From positions 1 to 64,000 of the forward strand of contig NZ_NPGA01000008.1 of assembly GCF_002259485.1 (NCBI RefSeq): a stretch of DNA of 64,000 bases. The letters run 5' to 3'. The position numbers and the translations under genes were made by a program. The notes beneath the pieces are model-generated. The model was not told where the DNA came from, searched no databases, and saw only the letters and a list, made by a program, of their open reading frames with translations. The DNA is from Rhodococcus sp. 14-1411-2a. GTDB taxonomy: Bacteria > Actinomycetota > Actinomycetes > Mycobacteriales > Mycobacteriaceae. Positions 35,339-46,805 of this stretch are shown here, in pieces (the first letter of the stretch is position 1; each line of letters starts with the position of its first letter).

Positions 35339-35725
35339 TCACCTGATGGACAACAGTGGCAGCCAGCGACCCACTTCGGCCGCTCTACTGCCCGATGCAT
35401 CGATCGAACCGTCGGCGAGGGCCTCGGCGAAATCCCGGATTCCGGTGACCACCTGCAGCCACGTCAGCGCGTCGGTTTCGACCACGTTCGGCGGTGTCCC
35501 CCGGGTGTGACGCGGCCCCACGATGCACTGCACCGCGACGAACGGCGGTACCCGCACCTCCACCGAGGACCCCGGCGCATTCTGGCCGAGAGTTCTGGCA
35601 GTGGTGCGTACCGCGGCGGCAATCTGCGCCCGCGCAGGCTTGTCCGCCTCACCCTTGATCCATTGCTCGACGGCCAGAACGGCCTCGCGTACCTCGGCGG
35701 GGCCGACTTCCTTGTGCGGTGGCAC
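35339..35725 (-). CDS. Sterol-carrier-family small protein (Rv0807-like)
   Basis: A 128-residue protein starting with GTG (MPPHKEVGPAEVREAVLAVE). The pattern, helical N-terminus then ARTLGQNAPGSSVEVRVPPFVAVQCI and a C-terminal helical end, resembles the small SCP-like proteins beside purF in mycobacteria (Rv0807). They share a conserved SVEVRVPPFVAVQC motif. No catalytic residues are evident; a lipid- or nucleotide-binding role is speculative. It follows the protease gene after five bases and probably shares its transcript. Confidence 0.72.
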   Translation of the reverse strand: MPPHKEVGPAEVREAVLAVEQWIKGEADKPARAQIAAAVRTTARTLGQNAPGSSVEVRVPPFVAVQCIVGPRHTRGTPPNVVETDALTWLQVVTGIRDFAEALADGSIDASGSRAAEVGRWLPLLSIR

Positions 35726-35730
35726 TGCGT

Positions 35731-36318
35731 CTAACTCCTGTCGTCCGCTGCGAGATGCGCCAGCACAGCGCCGCTGGCGTTGAGAAAGTAGTGCAGCAGC
35801 GCCGGGGCGAGCACACTGCCGCTGCGGGCTCGAAGCCACGAGAACACCACACCGGCCGCTGCCGTTGCCACCACCGTTCCGACCACGGTGTCACCCGCCG
35901 CGCGGGCCGGGTGAATGTGCCAGAGCCCGAAGAAGATCGGCGACAGAGCGGGCGACGCGGCGTCGAGCACACCGCGGAAGAGCAGTTCCTCGGTCAGTAC
36001 CGTTCCCACCGGGATGCGAAACAGGACCCACTCGGCCAGTTCGTCCTCGGACGGCCGGACGCGGCGTCGCAACGCGGGAATCGCGGCCACGACGGCAGAG
36101 CCGAGCACCGGCACCGCCGACGCCGCAGCGCCCCACTTCAGGCCGGCAGCGAAATTGCGCAGGCCCAGCTCTGCTGCGCTCGTTCGAGACAGTGCAGCCA
36201 CACCGACGGCGAACGACGCGTTGGCCACTGCCCGTCCACGGGCATCGAGACCGAGCGCGGGAAGGAGGTAAGTGCTCCACGCCGTCGTCGCGATTCCGGC
36301 CGTCACTGCGGTTCTCAC
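35731..36318 (-). CDS. CPBP-family intramembrane metalloprotease
   Basis: The 195-residue membrane protein has the CPBP (Abi/CAAX protease-like) motifs: EELLFR (110-115) with the paired glutamates, FGLWHIHPA with His134, and HYFLN (176-180). They sit in the last four of about five membrane helices. Such proteins cleave prenylated or small membrane peptides, or act in bacteriocin self-immunity; targets here are unknown. GTG 36318 overlaps the stop of the upstream hydrolase as GTGA, so they are co-translated. Confidence 0.85.
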   Translation of the reverse strand: MRTAVTAGIATTAWSTYLLPALGLDARGRAVANASFAVGVAALSRTSAAELGLRNFAAGLKWGAAASAVPVLGSAVVAAIPALRRRVRPSEDELAEWVLFRIPVGTVLTEELLFRGVLDAASPALSPIFFGLWHIHPARAAGDTVVGTVVATAAAGVVFSWLRARSGSVLAPALLHYFLNASGAVLAHLAADDRS

Positions 36319-38120
36319 TTCTCGGGACCGTCTCGGCCGGCGAACTGCTCCATGACTCCGCGGACTCGTTCGGTGTCGCGGTCGGTCCACCCCTCGGGCG
36401 CGGCGACGGCCACCCAGCCGTCGAGCACGAGGGTTCCGTAGTTGTGGCCGTGTCCGTCGGGAACGCCCGCGGCGTTGGTCAGATCGGCGGCCACCTGCCA
36501 GAAGGTCACGACCGGGAACCATCGCATGCTCGGCAGCCGGTCCGGCCCCGGTGGCTCGGACAGCCAGTCGGGACGCTCGAACAGCAGGTCGGGTGACCAC
36601 CAGACCACCGGATCCGACGCGTGCTGGACGTAGAGGATCCGCGGCTCGTACCAGGGCTGATCCTCTGGCGGGATACCCGACGAGTTGTCGGCGAATCGGA
36701 CCGTCAGTCCCTCGGAGTAGACCGGCCGCACCTCCGGGCTTCCCGGGTCGCGTCGGCTGACGAACTGACTCCAGATGCGGTTGTTGTTCGGCGGTCCAAC
36801 CCACAGGACGCCGTCGGTGGTGGCCCGGATGTCGGCCAGACCGTCGAACGCTCCTTCACCCGCCTGGGTACCGAGGCTCTCGCCGTAGACGTAGAACTTC
36901 GGGCGCGTGGCCTCCGGTTCCTCCAGCCAGCGGTCGTGCACCTTGTCGATCAGAGCTCTGCCTGCCTGCGCGGCCTTGTCTCCCTCCGCGATGAAGGAGA
37001 TCCAACTCGGCAGGTACGAGTACTGGGATGCGACGGTGGCGACATCGCCGTCGAACATGAGCTCTTCGGCTTCGATGGCGGTGGGATTGACCCATCCGGT
37101 TCCGGTGGTCGGGACGACGACGAGAGCCGCGCGCTGGAATGCCCCGGTGCGTTCGAGTTCGGCGACCACGATGTTCAGTCGCTCGTCCTGGGTCTCTGCC
37201 GTTTCCAGGCCTGCGTATGCCCGGATCGGTTCGAGGCTGGGGCGGCCCGTTGCCCGCTCCATCTCGTCGGCCCGTAGTCCGCTGGAGACGAAGTTGCGAC
37301 CCTCGAATCCGAGGGTGTCCCATGGCGCCAACGAGTTCGGGCTGCCGGAGCGTTCGTCGGCGACGGGTTGTTCTGCGCCGTCCCGGGTTTCGTCGTTCTG
37401 CAGACTGAACACGGAGTTGGTGACCTCGGAGACCGCGCGCAGCAGGACACCCTGAACCAGGGCGACGGACAACACGACGAGGACGACGACCCCGAGCGCA
37501 TTGGCCACTTCGCGCGGCATCTTCACGACGCGGTTGATCTGACGGGCGAGCAGACGAACGAAGTCACGCAACACCCGCCACACCGAGATCAACAGGGCCG
37601 CAATGGCGATGCTGAGCGCGCCGGTGCGGAAATACCCCGTCGTGGTGGTTCCCTCCGCGTCCATCAGAGCGGCCAGCTCACGCTGCCATTCCGCCGAGAT
37701 CGCCAGCATGATCATCGACGCCGCGATCGCGAGGACAGGAACGGCAGCCTTGACGGCCAGCTCGACCTTGCGCGGCAACGGCCACCACGATCGGGACGAG
37801 AGCCACCACCGAGTGACGGCCCACCCCACCGCGACGCCGAATGCGTAACCGATGGCCGCGTTGATACCGCCGATGATGCCCTGGAACAGCCATCCACGAG
37901 GGAGCAGAGACGGAGTCAACGACCAGCAGAAGAACAACGCGCTGAACGCAATTCCGGTGAAGTCCAGGCGCAGCAGGCCCCAGGCCCACATGACGAACGG
38001 ATGCTTGGCGGGTGAGGGGACGACGAACTCGACCGAGGGCAGGTGGTACCGATGATGCTGGTCCTGCTCGAGTGTCGCGTCGACCTCGTCGTGGCGCTGC
38101 TCCGATGTGCGTCCCCCCAC
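36315..38120 (-). CDS. Polytopic membrane alpha/beta-hydrolase (Abhydrolase_9-like)
   Basis: About 601 residues: an N-terminal membrane region with five or so helices (to about residue 210) and a C-terminal hydrolase. The nucleophile elbow is YGESLGTQAG, the late histidine region DGHGHNYGTLVLDGW, and RVVKMPREVANALG precedes the domain. This layout matches the actinobacterial membrane-anchored Abhydrolase_9 family. Nothing fixes the substrate; lipid esters in the envelope are plausible. Start is uncertain: GTG 38120, six bases after purL stops, is my choice; ATG 37991 would start at the first helix. Confidence 0.8.
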   Translation of the reverse strand: MGGRTSEQRHDEVDATLEQDQHHRYHLPSVEFVVPSPAKHPFVMWAWGLLRLDFTGIAFSALFFCWSLTPSLLPRGWLFQGIIGGINAAIGYAFGVAVGWAVTRWWLSSRSWWPLPRKVELAVKAAVPVLAIAASMIMLAISAEWQRELAALMDAEGTTTTGYFRTGALSIAIAALLISVWRVLRDFVRLLARQINRVVKMPREVANALGVVVLVVLSVALVQGVLLRAVSEVTNSVFSLQNDETRDGAEQPVADERSGSPNSLAPWDTLGFEGRNFVSSGLRADEMERATGRPSLEPIRAYAGLETAETQDERLNIVVAELERTGAFQRAALVVVPTTGTGWVNPTAIEAEELMFDGDVATVASQYSYLPSWISFIAEGDKAAQAGRALIDKVHDRWLEEPEATRPKFYVYGESLGTQAGEGAFDGLADIRATTDGVLWVGPPNNNRIWSQFVSRRDPGSPEVRPVYSEGLTVRFADNSSGIPPEDQPWYEPRILYVQHASDPVVWWSPDLLFERPDWLSEPPGPDRLPSMRWFPVVTFWQVAADLTNAAGVPDGHGHNYGTLVLDGWVAVAAPEGWTDRDTERVRGVMEQFAGRDGPEK

Positions 38121-38125
38121 CTCGG

Positions 38126-40417
<2,292 letters not shown>

Positions 40418-40530
40418 GAGGAATAGGTCCCTTCGATGGAGCGAAATGCCAGGGAGAGTCTATCGGGACCGTGCGACATGTACGGCATCGGTCGTGCGGG
40501 GTCACTCTTCGGTCGTGCGAACATCACCTG

Positions 40531-41295
40531 ATGGACATCGCGCTGACCGAGAACGATCTGGACGAATCGGGCGTCATCGACCCGTCGATGGTGGCCAAGG
40601 GAGTCGACGTACCGCCGAAAGCCGTCGTCTGTTTCTTCTCCGAGGTGATCGAGAGCATCTGCGCGAAAGGCGACGCCCGAGTCGTCTCGATCATGCGCTC
40701 CGAGCACGGCGAACATCCCGTCTACGAGATCGAACGGAACGGGGAGAAACTTGCTGTCTTCCACCCCGGCGTCGGCGCTCCGCTGGCAGCGCTGTTCCTC
40801 GAAGAGGCCATCGCGATGGGATGCACCCAGTTCGTGGCCGTCGGCGGCGCGGGGGCACTGTCCGACGACCTGGGCATGGGACACGTGATGGTGGTCGACA
40901 GCGCCCTGCGTGACGAGGGCACCTCGTTCCACTACCTACCGCCGGGCCGGATCGTCGACGCCGATCCCGCAGGAGTTGCCGTGCTGCAATCCGTGCTCAC
41001 AGACGCCGGAGTCGACTTCGTCACCGGCCGCTCGTGGACCACCGATGCGCTTTACCGCGAGACCCGTGCGCGCGTTTCCCGCCGCGTCGACGAAGGCTGC
41101 CGAACCGTCGACATGGAAGCCTCGGCCTTCTGCGCCGTCGCCCGATTCCGCGGAGTGCGATTCGCGCAACTGCTGTACGCGGGTGACTCCCTCGCCGCCG
41201 ACTGGGACCACCGCGGCTGGACCAAGGCCACGACAGTGCGCGAACAGTTGTTCTGGCTCGCAGCCGATGCATGCCTGCAACTGAGCCCGATCTAG
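40531..41295 (+). CDS. Nucleoside phosphorylase-family protein
   Basis: A 254-residue PNP/UDP-phosphorylase-fold protein. Motifs: AVFHPGVGAPLAALFLEEAIAMGCTQFVAVGGAGAL (phosphate/ribose site with VGGAGAL) and the late CRTVDMEASAFCAVARFRGVRFAQLLYAGDSL with MEA and the base-proximal aspartate of AGD. It probably splits a purine or pyrimidine nucleoside with phosphate, giving base and ribose-1-phosphate. The neighbouring purL supports salvage. ATG 40531 is chosen; the open frame upstream is not protein-like. Uridine versus purine specificity cannot be decided. Confidence 0.82.
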   Translation: MDIALTENDLDESGVIDPSMVAKGVDVPPKAVVCFFSEVIESICAKGDARVVSIMRSEHGEHPVYEIERNGEKLAVFHPGVGAPLAALFLEEAIAMGCTQFVAVGGAGALSDDLGMGHVMVVDSALRDEGTSFHYLPPGRIVDADPAGVAVLQSVLTDAGVDFVTGRSWTTDALYRETRARVSRRVDEGCRTVDMEASAFCAVARFRGVRFAQLLYAGDSLAADWDHRGWTKATTVREQLFWLAADACLQLSPI

Positions 41296-41314
41296 CCGAG
41301 ACGCGGGTTGCCGG

Positions 41315-41380
41315 TTCACTGGGTTGCTGATTCCTATTCACTGGGTTGCTGGTTCTGGTTCACCGGGTCGCTGACTCACC
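41315..41380. repeat. 22-bp tandem repeat, three units
   Basis: Three consecutive 22-base units share TTCACTGGGTTGCTG (41315, 41337, 41359; the last diverges as TTCACCGGGTCGCTG). A partial GGGTTGCCGGTTC lies before the first. It follows the nucleoside phosphorylase stop. Confidence 0.8.
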
Positions 41381-41410
41381 TCCGCCGCCTACCCCCCACA
41401 CCCGACCCCC

Positions 41411-41501
41411 GCAAATGCGCGCGCGTTTGCCACACGCGCGCGAAATCGCCCCAGCTCAGGTCACCAATCCGCGAGCACCTGACGAATGCGCGCGCATTTG
41501 C
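41411..41501. repeat. Pair of CG-rich palindromes (AATGCGCGCGCATT type)
   Basis: GCAAATGCGCGCGCGTTTGC at 41411-41430 is an imperfect palindrome; AATGCGCGCGCATT at 41485-41498 (flanked by CG and TG) is perfect. The two are related copies about 70 bases apart, with GCGCGCGAAA between them. They lie between the convergent nucleoside phosphorylase and M18 peptidase genes and may act as a terminator or be a dispersed element. Confidence 0.7.
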
Positions 41502-41516
41502 GACCGCCGAACGGTC

Positions 41517-42815
41517 TCAGACTGGGGCCAGGAATGCCGCCAACGCGTCGGCGTAGGACTTCACGTCACTGGCTCCCATCAACTCTCGCGACGAGTGCAT
41601 GGCCAGCTGCGCTGCGCCGACGTCCACCGTGGACAGGCCGGTGCGCGACGCAGTGATGGGTCCGATGGTCGAGCCGCAGGGCAGATCGGCTCGATGTACG
41701 TAGCGCTGCAGAGGAACTCCGGCCTGATCGCAGGCGAGCGCGAAGGCACCGGCACCCGCGGAATCCGTTGCATAACGCAGGTTCTGGTTGACCTTGAGCA
41801 CCGGTCCCCCACCGAGTTCGATGCGATGCGCGGGCTCGTGCCGGTCCGGGTAGTTGGGATGCGTCGCGTGCGCCATATCGCCCGAGGCACAGATGGATCC
41901 GGCCATCGTGCGCAGGAATTCCTCACGGCCGCCGCCGCGTCCGAGCACGATGCGCTCGAGCACGGTGTTCAGCAGATCCGAGAACGCGCCGCGGTCGGAC
42001 ATACTGCCGACTTCCTCGTGGTCGAACAGGGCCAGCACCGGCGTGACAGCGGTCGGATTGTCCACTGCGGCAAGCAAAGCCTGAGTCCCGGCGTAGCAGG
42101 TGCCCTGATTGTCCAGACGTGGCGCGCTGACCAGTTCGGACTCGACACCCACAACGGCACTGGGAGCCAGATCGTGCGTCATCAACTCCCAACCCAGTAC
42201 CGAATGCGGGTCGACGCCTTCTCGCTCCGCTACGTATGCGATGAACGATTGTGGCGAATTGCCCACGCCCCAAATGGCATTGACGTGTCGCTGCGGATCG
42301 AGGGTGACGCCCTTGCGATCCTCGGAAAGGTGGATAGCGAGCTGCGGGACTCGCAGAATGGGCTCGTCGACCTTCACCAGAACTTCGCGCACCGCGTTTC
42401 CGTCGCGCACACTCAGCCGGCCGGAAATGCCCAGATCGCGATCGAGCCACGAGTTGAGCCAGGCACCGCCGTACGGTTCGAGGCCCACCATCTGCCAGCC
42501 CGCGGATTGCAGATCGGGATGTTGCTTCACGCGGAGGTTGGGGCTGTCGGTGTGTCCGCCGACGATACGGAACGGGCCATCAGGAGTGGAGCCTGCGGAA
42601 CGACCCGAACTACTGCGCTCGGTACTCCAGGCAACCAGTGATCCGCCGCGGATCAGGTAGTAGCGGCCTGCTTCCGTAGGCCAGGTATCGGTCTCGTCGA
42701 GCCGTACGAATCCTGCGTCGTCGAGTTGGACGGAGACTGTCCGGCACACGTGGAACGGTGACGGAGAGACGTCGACGAAGTTGCAGAGACCGGTTGCGGA
42801 GGCGTGAGTCGACAT
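41517..42815 (-). CDS. M18-family aspartyl aminopeptidase
   Basis: A dinuclear zinc aminopeptidase that removes N-terminal acidic residues. The 432-residue protein has the first metal motif [16 protein letters not shown], the catalytic [13 protein letters not shown], and the late [21 protein letters not shown] (the DxxHAxHPNY motif). LETGEALARG-like features are replaced by [20 protein letters not shown], the usual M18 start. ATG 42815 was preferred; the further upstream frame has no ribosome-binding site. It is divergent from the 42883 gene with 67 bases between. Confidence 0.92.
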   Translation of the reverse strand: MSTHASATGLCNFVDVSPSPFHVCRTVSVQLDDAGFVRLDETDTWPTEAGRYYLIRGGSLVAWSTERSSSGRSAGSTPDGPFRIVGGHTDSPNLRVKQHPDLQSAGWQMVGLEPYGGAWLNSWLDRDLGISGRLSVRDGNAVREVLVKVDEPILRVPQLAIHLSEDRKGVTLDPQRHVNAIWGVGNSPQSFIAYVAEREGVDPHSVLGWELMTHDLAPSAVVGVESELVSAPRLDNQGTCYAGTQALLAAVDNPTAVTPVLALFDHEEVGSMSDRGAFSDLLNTVLERIVLGRGGGREEFLRTMAGSICASGDMAHATHPNYPDRHEPAHRIELGGGPVLKVNQNLRYATDSAGAGAFALACDQAGVPLQRYVHRADLPCGSTIGPITASRTGLSTVDVGAAQLAMHSSRELMGASDVKSYADALAAFLAPV

Positions 42816-42882
42816 GGGAACCATTGTGGCAGCCGCCGCGTCGAACACCTCGAGAGCACACACCGACCGGGGGGACGACTTC

Positions 42883-43779
42883 ATGAAATTTCATTCTCTG
42901 CCTGATTACGGCGCAGTTCATGCGACCACATTCGCCATCGTGCGGATGAAGACGATCGAAGCATTTCGCAAGCGTGGGGTGGTGGTTCACCGCGAGGATG
43001 CGACGACGTTGGCGGTGGGCTCGGGCGTTCGCATGTCACTGAACAATGTGTTCGCCCGGTGCTCCGGGGTGAGTCGATCGGCGTGGGACGGCATCATCGC
43101 CGGCTATGTCGACCTCATGATCGAGATGATGCGCGAGGCGGATCCCACGTTCTTCACCGGATTGTCGGACGACGAGTTCTACTCGAGGCTGCGCGAGCGC
43201 GTCATCGCTCCGTCCGCCCTGGCGGCTATGGGTGAGTGCGAGTACGAGTATTCCGTCCCGCTACTCGACGTGCCGGGCGCACCGCGACGGGTGCTGAACC
43301 TGTCTTCTCCGAATCGCGCTGTGACACTGGCAGATCGGCATCTTGTCGGCCGAGACCTGGACGCCGCCTGGGCCGCCGGCCGAAGGAACACCGCAGCGCT
43401 GAAATTCGAGGACGGCCGAGTTCTCAGCAGAAACAGCGTCGACATCGAGGTCCTCAGCGGTGATTCGATCTACCTCGCGTCGAAGGTCGCCGATATGACC
43501 ACGCTGATCTCCGCGCACCTCGGCGAATGTCTGTACGGCGTATTGTTCGTCGTTCCCAATGCCTACGAGTTCATTTTTCACCGGCCTCGCAACGCCGACG
43601 TGGCGCTCGCGGCAGCAGCCGAGCTCGCCGAGCTGGCAGATATGTTCACTCGTGACACGCCTAGCCCACTGTCACGCTCGGTGTTCTTCTGGCGGGACGG
43701 CGAGTACTGCGACGTATCGGGCGGGCCCACGGGAGTTTTCGCCGCTACCTTGGCTGAGCTGCCGGCGGCCGCGGCCTGA
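42883..43779 (+). CDS. Hypothetical protein, distantly DUF1444-like
   Basis: A 298-residue soluble-looking protein starting [20 protein letters not shown], with GGGGGA upstream of ATG 42883. I do not recognise a firm family. The layout ([48 protein letters not shown], then [22 protein letters not shown]) faintly recalls DUF1444 proteins of Firmicutes, where a strand pair precedes a dedicated helix and a VPxRD-like segment. There are no membrane helices or metal motifs. It is divergent to the M18 peptidase and stands alone. Confidence 0.6.
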   Translation: MKFHSLPDYGAVHATTFAIVRMKTIEAFRKRGVVVHREDATTLAVGSGVRMSLNNVFARCSGVSRSAWDGIIAGYVDLMIEMMREADPTFFTGLSDDEFYSRLRERVIAPSALAAMGECEYEYSVPLLDVPGAPRRVLNLSSPNRAVTLADRHLVGRDLDAAWAAGRRNTAALKFEDGRVLSRNSVDIEVLSGDSIYLASKVADMTTLISAHLGECLYGVLFVVPNAYEFIFHRPRNADVALAAAAELAELADMFTRDTPSPLSRSVFFWRDGEYCDVSGGPTGVFAATLAELPAAAA

Positions 43780-43903
43780 CCGCGGTCACGTGCCGGTAGA
43801 CCCGCTGTTCGGGCGGCGGGGTGGTGGGCCGTCCCGCAGCAGCATCGCAAAGACGTCCCAGCCGACCACGAGCGTCATCCAAGCTTGGGCGGGCATCCGC
43901 CGC

Positions 43904-44254
43904 TCAGTGCGAACCGGACACGCAGAACGAGTTGCCGTCGGGATCGGTCAGTGTCACCCAGCGAAAGTCGCCCATGGTGTGCTGCGCAATTTCGCTTGCA
44001 CCCGCCTCGACGAGCCGCGTGACCTCAGCGTCGAGGTCACCGGTGGTCATGTCGAGGTGGACGCGATTCTTGCCTGGCGTCGGGTCGTCGATCTTCTGGA
44101 AGGCCATTCGATACGGTGCCGACGCGAGTTCGACGACGTAGAACCAGCCGTCGTTCTCCTCCACGATCGTTCCGTCCGCCTGCGCGGCCCACCAGCGGGC
44201 GAGCGGTCCCGGGTCGGTCGTGTCGAACGTGATCATCGCCAAGTTCAGTGTCAT
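43904..44254 (-). CDS. VOC-superfamily (glyoxalase/bleomycin-resistance fold) protein
   Basis: A 116-residue single-module VOC protein: MTLNLAMITFDTTDPGPLARWWAAQAD with the strand-helix start of the fold, RMAFQKIDDPTPGKNRVHLDMTTGDLDAEVTRLVEAGA and DFRWVTLTDPDGNSFCVSG. The late DPDGN motif and HLDM are usual for this superfamily's small actinobacterial members. A dioxygenase or resistance function cannot be told. It lies just downstream of purQ but has its own short gap of 36 bases. Confidence 0.85.
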   Translation of the reverse strand: MTLNLAMITFDTTDPGPLARWWAAQADGTIVEENDGWFYVVELASAPYRMAFQKIDDPTPGKNRVHLDMTTGDLDAEVTRLVEAGASEIAQHTMGDFRWVTLTDPDGNSFCVSGSH

Positions 44255-44290
44255 GGCGGCACAGTAACCGCGACCACCGACACGTTCGAG

Positions 44291-44968
44291 TCAGGCGTTG
44301 ACGATCGTGTCCAGTGCCGAATAGAAGATGCCGAGGCCGTCGTCGCTCGGTCCGGTGAGCGGCTCGGTGGCGTGTTCGGGGTGGGGCATCAAACCGACGA
44401 CTCGACCGTTGGCCGAGGAGATCCCGGCGATCCCGCGCTGTGATCCGTTCGGGTTGCTTCCGCTGTAACGGAAGACCACCCGGCCCTCACCCTCGAGCTC
44501 GTCGAGCACGTTCTGCGGTGCCTGGAATCGACCCTCGGCATTCTTGACCGGAATCAGAATCTCAGCACCGGGCTCGTAACGCGACGACCACGCGGTGTCG
44601 GTGTTCTCCACTGCCAGCCACTGATCGCGGCAGACGAAGTGCAGCCCTTCGTTGCGAGTCAGCGCGCCGGGGAGCAGGCCCACTTCGCACAGAACCTGGA
44701 ATCCGTTGCAGATACCGAGAACCGGCATACCGCCCTCGGCGGCCTTGACGACGGACTCCATCACGGGGGCGAAGCGGGCGATCGCTCCGGCGCGGAGGTA
44801 GTCGCCGTAGGAGAATCCGCCGGGGACGACGATGGCGTCGACGTTCTTCAGATCGGCATCGGCATGCCACAGGCTGACGGCTTCTCCTCCGGCGAGGGTG
44901 ACCGCACGAGAGGCGTCGACGTCGTCGAGAGTCCCGGGGAAGGTGATGACTCCTACGCGGGCGCTCAT
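44291..44968 (-). CDS. purQ: FGAM synthase glutaminase subunit PurQ
   Basis: Supplies ammonia from glutamine to PurL. The 225-residue class I glutamine amidotransferase has the oxyanion [19 protein letters not shown], the nucleophile in [21 protein letters not shown] and the catalytic His-Glu in [14 protein letters not shown] 44968 overlaps the purS stop as ATGA, so the subunits are translated together. The clustered purS-purQ away from purL (by 4 kb here) follows the mycobacterial pattern. Confidence 0.96.
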   Translation of the reverse strand: MSARVGVITFPGTLDDVDASRAVTLAGGEAVSLWHADADLKNVDAIVVPGGFSYGDYLRAGAIARFAPVMESVVKAAEGGMPVLGICNGFQVLCEVGLLPGALTRNEGLHFVCRDQWLAVENTDTAWSSRYEPGAEILIPVKNAEGRFQAPQNVLDELEGEGRVVFRYSGSNPNGSQRGIAGISSANGRVVGLMPHPEHATEPLTGPSDDGLGIFYSALDTIVNA

Positions 44969-45216
44969 GCGGCGGGCTCTACCGACACGCGAGTGACTGT
45001 CCAGTCCTCGATGACGGTGTTGGCCAGCAGCGATTCCGCGATCTTCTCGAGCTCGGCGTCGTCGACCGTGTCGTCGACCTCGAGTTCGAAACGCTTGCCC
45101 TGGCGGACGTCGGACACACCGGAGATGCCAAGACGGCCCAGTGCACCGGCGATCGCCTGACCCTGCGGATCGAGAATCTCGGTCTTGGGCATGACATCGA
45201 CAACGACTCGGGCCAC
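44965..45216 (-). CDS. purS: FGAM synthase subunit PurS
   Basis: An 83-residue protein that holds PurQ and PurL together. [22 protein letters not shown] and [24 protein letters not shown] are standard PurS. The start GTG 45216 is preceded by AAGGAG eight bases away. First in the purS-purQ unit and divergent to the metallo-hydrolase gene. Confidence 0.95.
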   Translation of the reverse strand: MARVVVDVMPKTEILDPQGQAIAGALGRLGISGVSDVRQGKRFELEVDDTVDDAELEKIAESLLANTVIEDWTVTRVSVEPAA

Positions 45217-45312
45217 GAAAGCGCTCCTTGAAATACGTACGGCTGGTTACCGGCAGGTGGGAGTCTACGCAGCCCTGGCGGGAGGCGCGAAACCGCGCTT
45301 ACTGTGGGGACC

Positions 45313-45951
45313 ATGCGGCTGACACACTTCGGACATTCCTGCGTTCTCGTCGAACTCAACGGCACCACCGTGCTGTTCGATCCCGGCACGTTCTCTCACG
45401 GGTTCGAGGGCATCACCGGACTCGACGCGATCCTCGTCACCCATCAGCACCCGGATCACGTCGATCTTCAGCGACTTCCCGCTCTGGTCGAGGCGAATCC
45501 GCGTGCGGCACTGCATGCCGATCCGATGACCGCAGGCCAACTCGGCGGCCAGTGGACTCCGGCTCCCGCGGGTCAGGCCTTCACGGTCGGCGGCATCACG
45601 GTCACCGGCGTCGGCGGCACCCATGCCGTCATCCATCCCGAACTGCCGGAGATCGACAACACCGGTTACCTGCTCGGCACTCCGGAGAATCCGGGCCAGC
45701 TGTTCCACCCGGGCGACTCGCTGTTCGTCCCCGAGCAGCAGGTCGAGGTTCTCGCGCTCCCCGCTGCCGCGCCGTGGTCGAAGCTCTCCGAGACCGTCGA
45801 ATTCCTGCGAGCAGTGAACCCCAGGATGGCATTCCCCATCCACCAGGCCATCGTCGCGGAGCAGGCCAGGGGCGTCTACTACGGCCGCTTCAAGGAGATG
45901 TCCGACGCCGAAATCCGCGAGCTTCCCGAGGAATCGTCCGTCTCGATCTAG
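45313..45951 (+). CDS. MBL-fold metallo-hydrolase (UlaG-like)
   Basis: A 212-residue metal-dependent hydrolase, MRLTHFGHSCVLVELNGTTV at the start, with the HxHxDH motif as HQHPDH (44-49). Later histidines lie in GTHAVIHPELP and HPGDSLFVP, and AFPIHQAIVA near the end supplies the last ligand. It belongs to the UlaG/beta-lactamase-like branch that often acts on lactones or phosphoesters. Substrate unknown. ATG 45313 follows GGGGA; its stop overlaps the convergent lipoprotein stop by four bases. Confidence 0.85.
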   Translation: MRLTHFGHSCVLVELNGTTVLFDPGTFSHGFEGITGLDAILVTHQHPDHVDLQRLPALVEANPRAALHADPMTAGQLGGQWTPAPAGQAFTVGGITVTGVGGTHAVIHPELPEIDNTGYLLGTPENPGQLFHPGDSLFVPEQQVEVLALPAAAPWSKLSETVEFLRAVNPRMAFPIHQAIVAEQARGVYYGRFKEMSDAEIRELPEESSVSI

Positions 45952-46622
45952 CCGGTGACCTCGGGCGGGAGGGTGCCGATCATGGTGACCTGTGTCCCGT
46001 CCCAGCGGTAATCGATCGTCACCGGGCCGCCGGTGGGGTTGGCGAACGCGTCGTCACCCACCGGCCAGCGGTAGTCGACCGTGACGGTGTCGGCAGTCTG
46101 ACCGATCACCGAGGTGAACGAGGTGGGCTCGAGCGTCGCGGTGCCGAGGTAGTCGTAGTTGTGACCTGCGAAGAACAGAATGTGCGTCGGTGATGACGCG
46201 GTGCCACCGGCATCGGCACGCACCCAGGTGAAATCGGCGCACTGGTCGCCGATCTGAGTTGCGATCCAGGGCTCGCCTGGGAAGTAGTCCGGCAAGGACG
46301 CGACTGCGTCGACCACCCTGGTGGAGTCCAGCCCCAGGCAAATGGGGTACTCCGAACCCGGTGCATGCTGTTCGGCGTCGGGCAGGGAGTTGTTCTCGGG
46401 GAGTTCCTCGGTATTCCAGTCGATCGGGCCGTCGGGCGCCACTGCCCCGGTGTCGACTGTCGGCCGGCTCGCCTCGGGCTGCGGCTGGGCGGCCTGGGGC
46501 TGGGTGCTCGCCGGGGGCGCTGTAGTAGGCGCGGTGGTGGCCGGCGCTGCGCCCGGTTCGTTCGAGTTCCCGCACGCGACGAGAGCGAACGCACTGATGA
46601 TGACGAGGAGAAGTCGTTTCAT
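45948..46622 (-). CDS. Lipoprotein, LppP/LprE family
   Basis: A 224-residue precursor with signal peptide MKRLLLVIISAFALVAC and lipidated Cys17. A Pro/Ala/Thr/Gln linker of about 55 residues follows, then a domain with PICLGLDSTRVVDAVASLPDY, DFTWVRADAGG and SPTHILFFAGHNYDYLGTAT. This resembles the LppP/LprE lipoproteins of mycobacteria (LprE is implicated in macrophage survival). ATG 46622 is chosen over the MVFM start three codons earlier. It likely sits in the outer leaflet of the membrane. Confidence 0.8.
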   Translation of the reverse strand: MKRLLLVIISAFALVACGNSNEPGAAPATTAPTTAPPASTQPQAAQPQPEASRPTVDTGAVAPDGPIDWNTEELPENNSLPDAEQHAPGSEYPICLGLDSTRVVDAVASLPDYFPGEPWIATQIGDQCADFTWVRADAGGTASSPTHILFFAGHNYDYLGTATLEPTSFTSVIGQTADTVTVDYRWPVGDDAFANPTGGPVTIDYRWDGTQVTMIGTLPPEVTG

Positions 46623-46678
46623 GAAGACCACCTGGTTCGATTTGCCCGACGCCAGGTATGTCCGCTCGCAAACGTGTT

Positions 46679-46715
46679 CCGTTACATCACGTTTCGGTCA
46701 AGGTGCCGTTACATC
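46679..46715. promoter_or_regulatory. Direct repeats upstream of the lipoprotein gene
   Basis: CCGTTACATC occurs at 46679-46688 and again at 46706-46715, 27 bases apart. Both lie within 100 bases upstream of the lipoprotein ATG (46622). Two activator sites about 2.6 helical turns apart are possible; no regulator is identified. Confidence 0.4.
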
Positions 46716-46805
46716 CAGGCGGTCTGCAATTTTCGCACCACTACGCGCACATTTCGCGACATTTCCGGCGGATAGTGCGGCAGAGTGGAGCGCGAGTTGC
46801 ACCCG

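Noticed and set aside
41315..41380. Possible CRISPR array
   Set aside because: The units are contiguous 22-mers without spacers and there are no cas genes.
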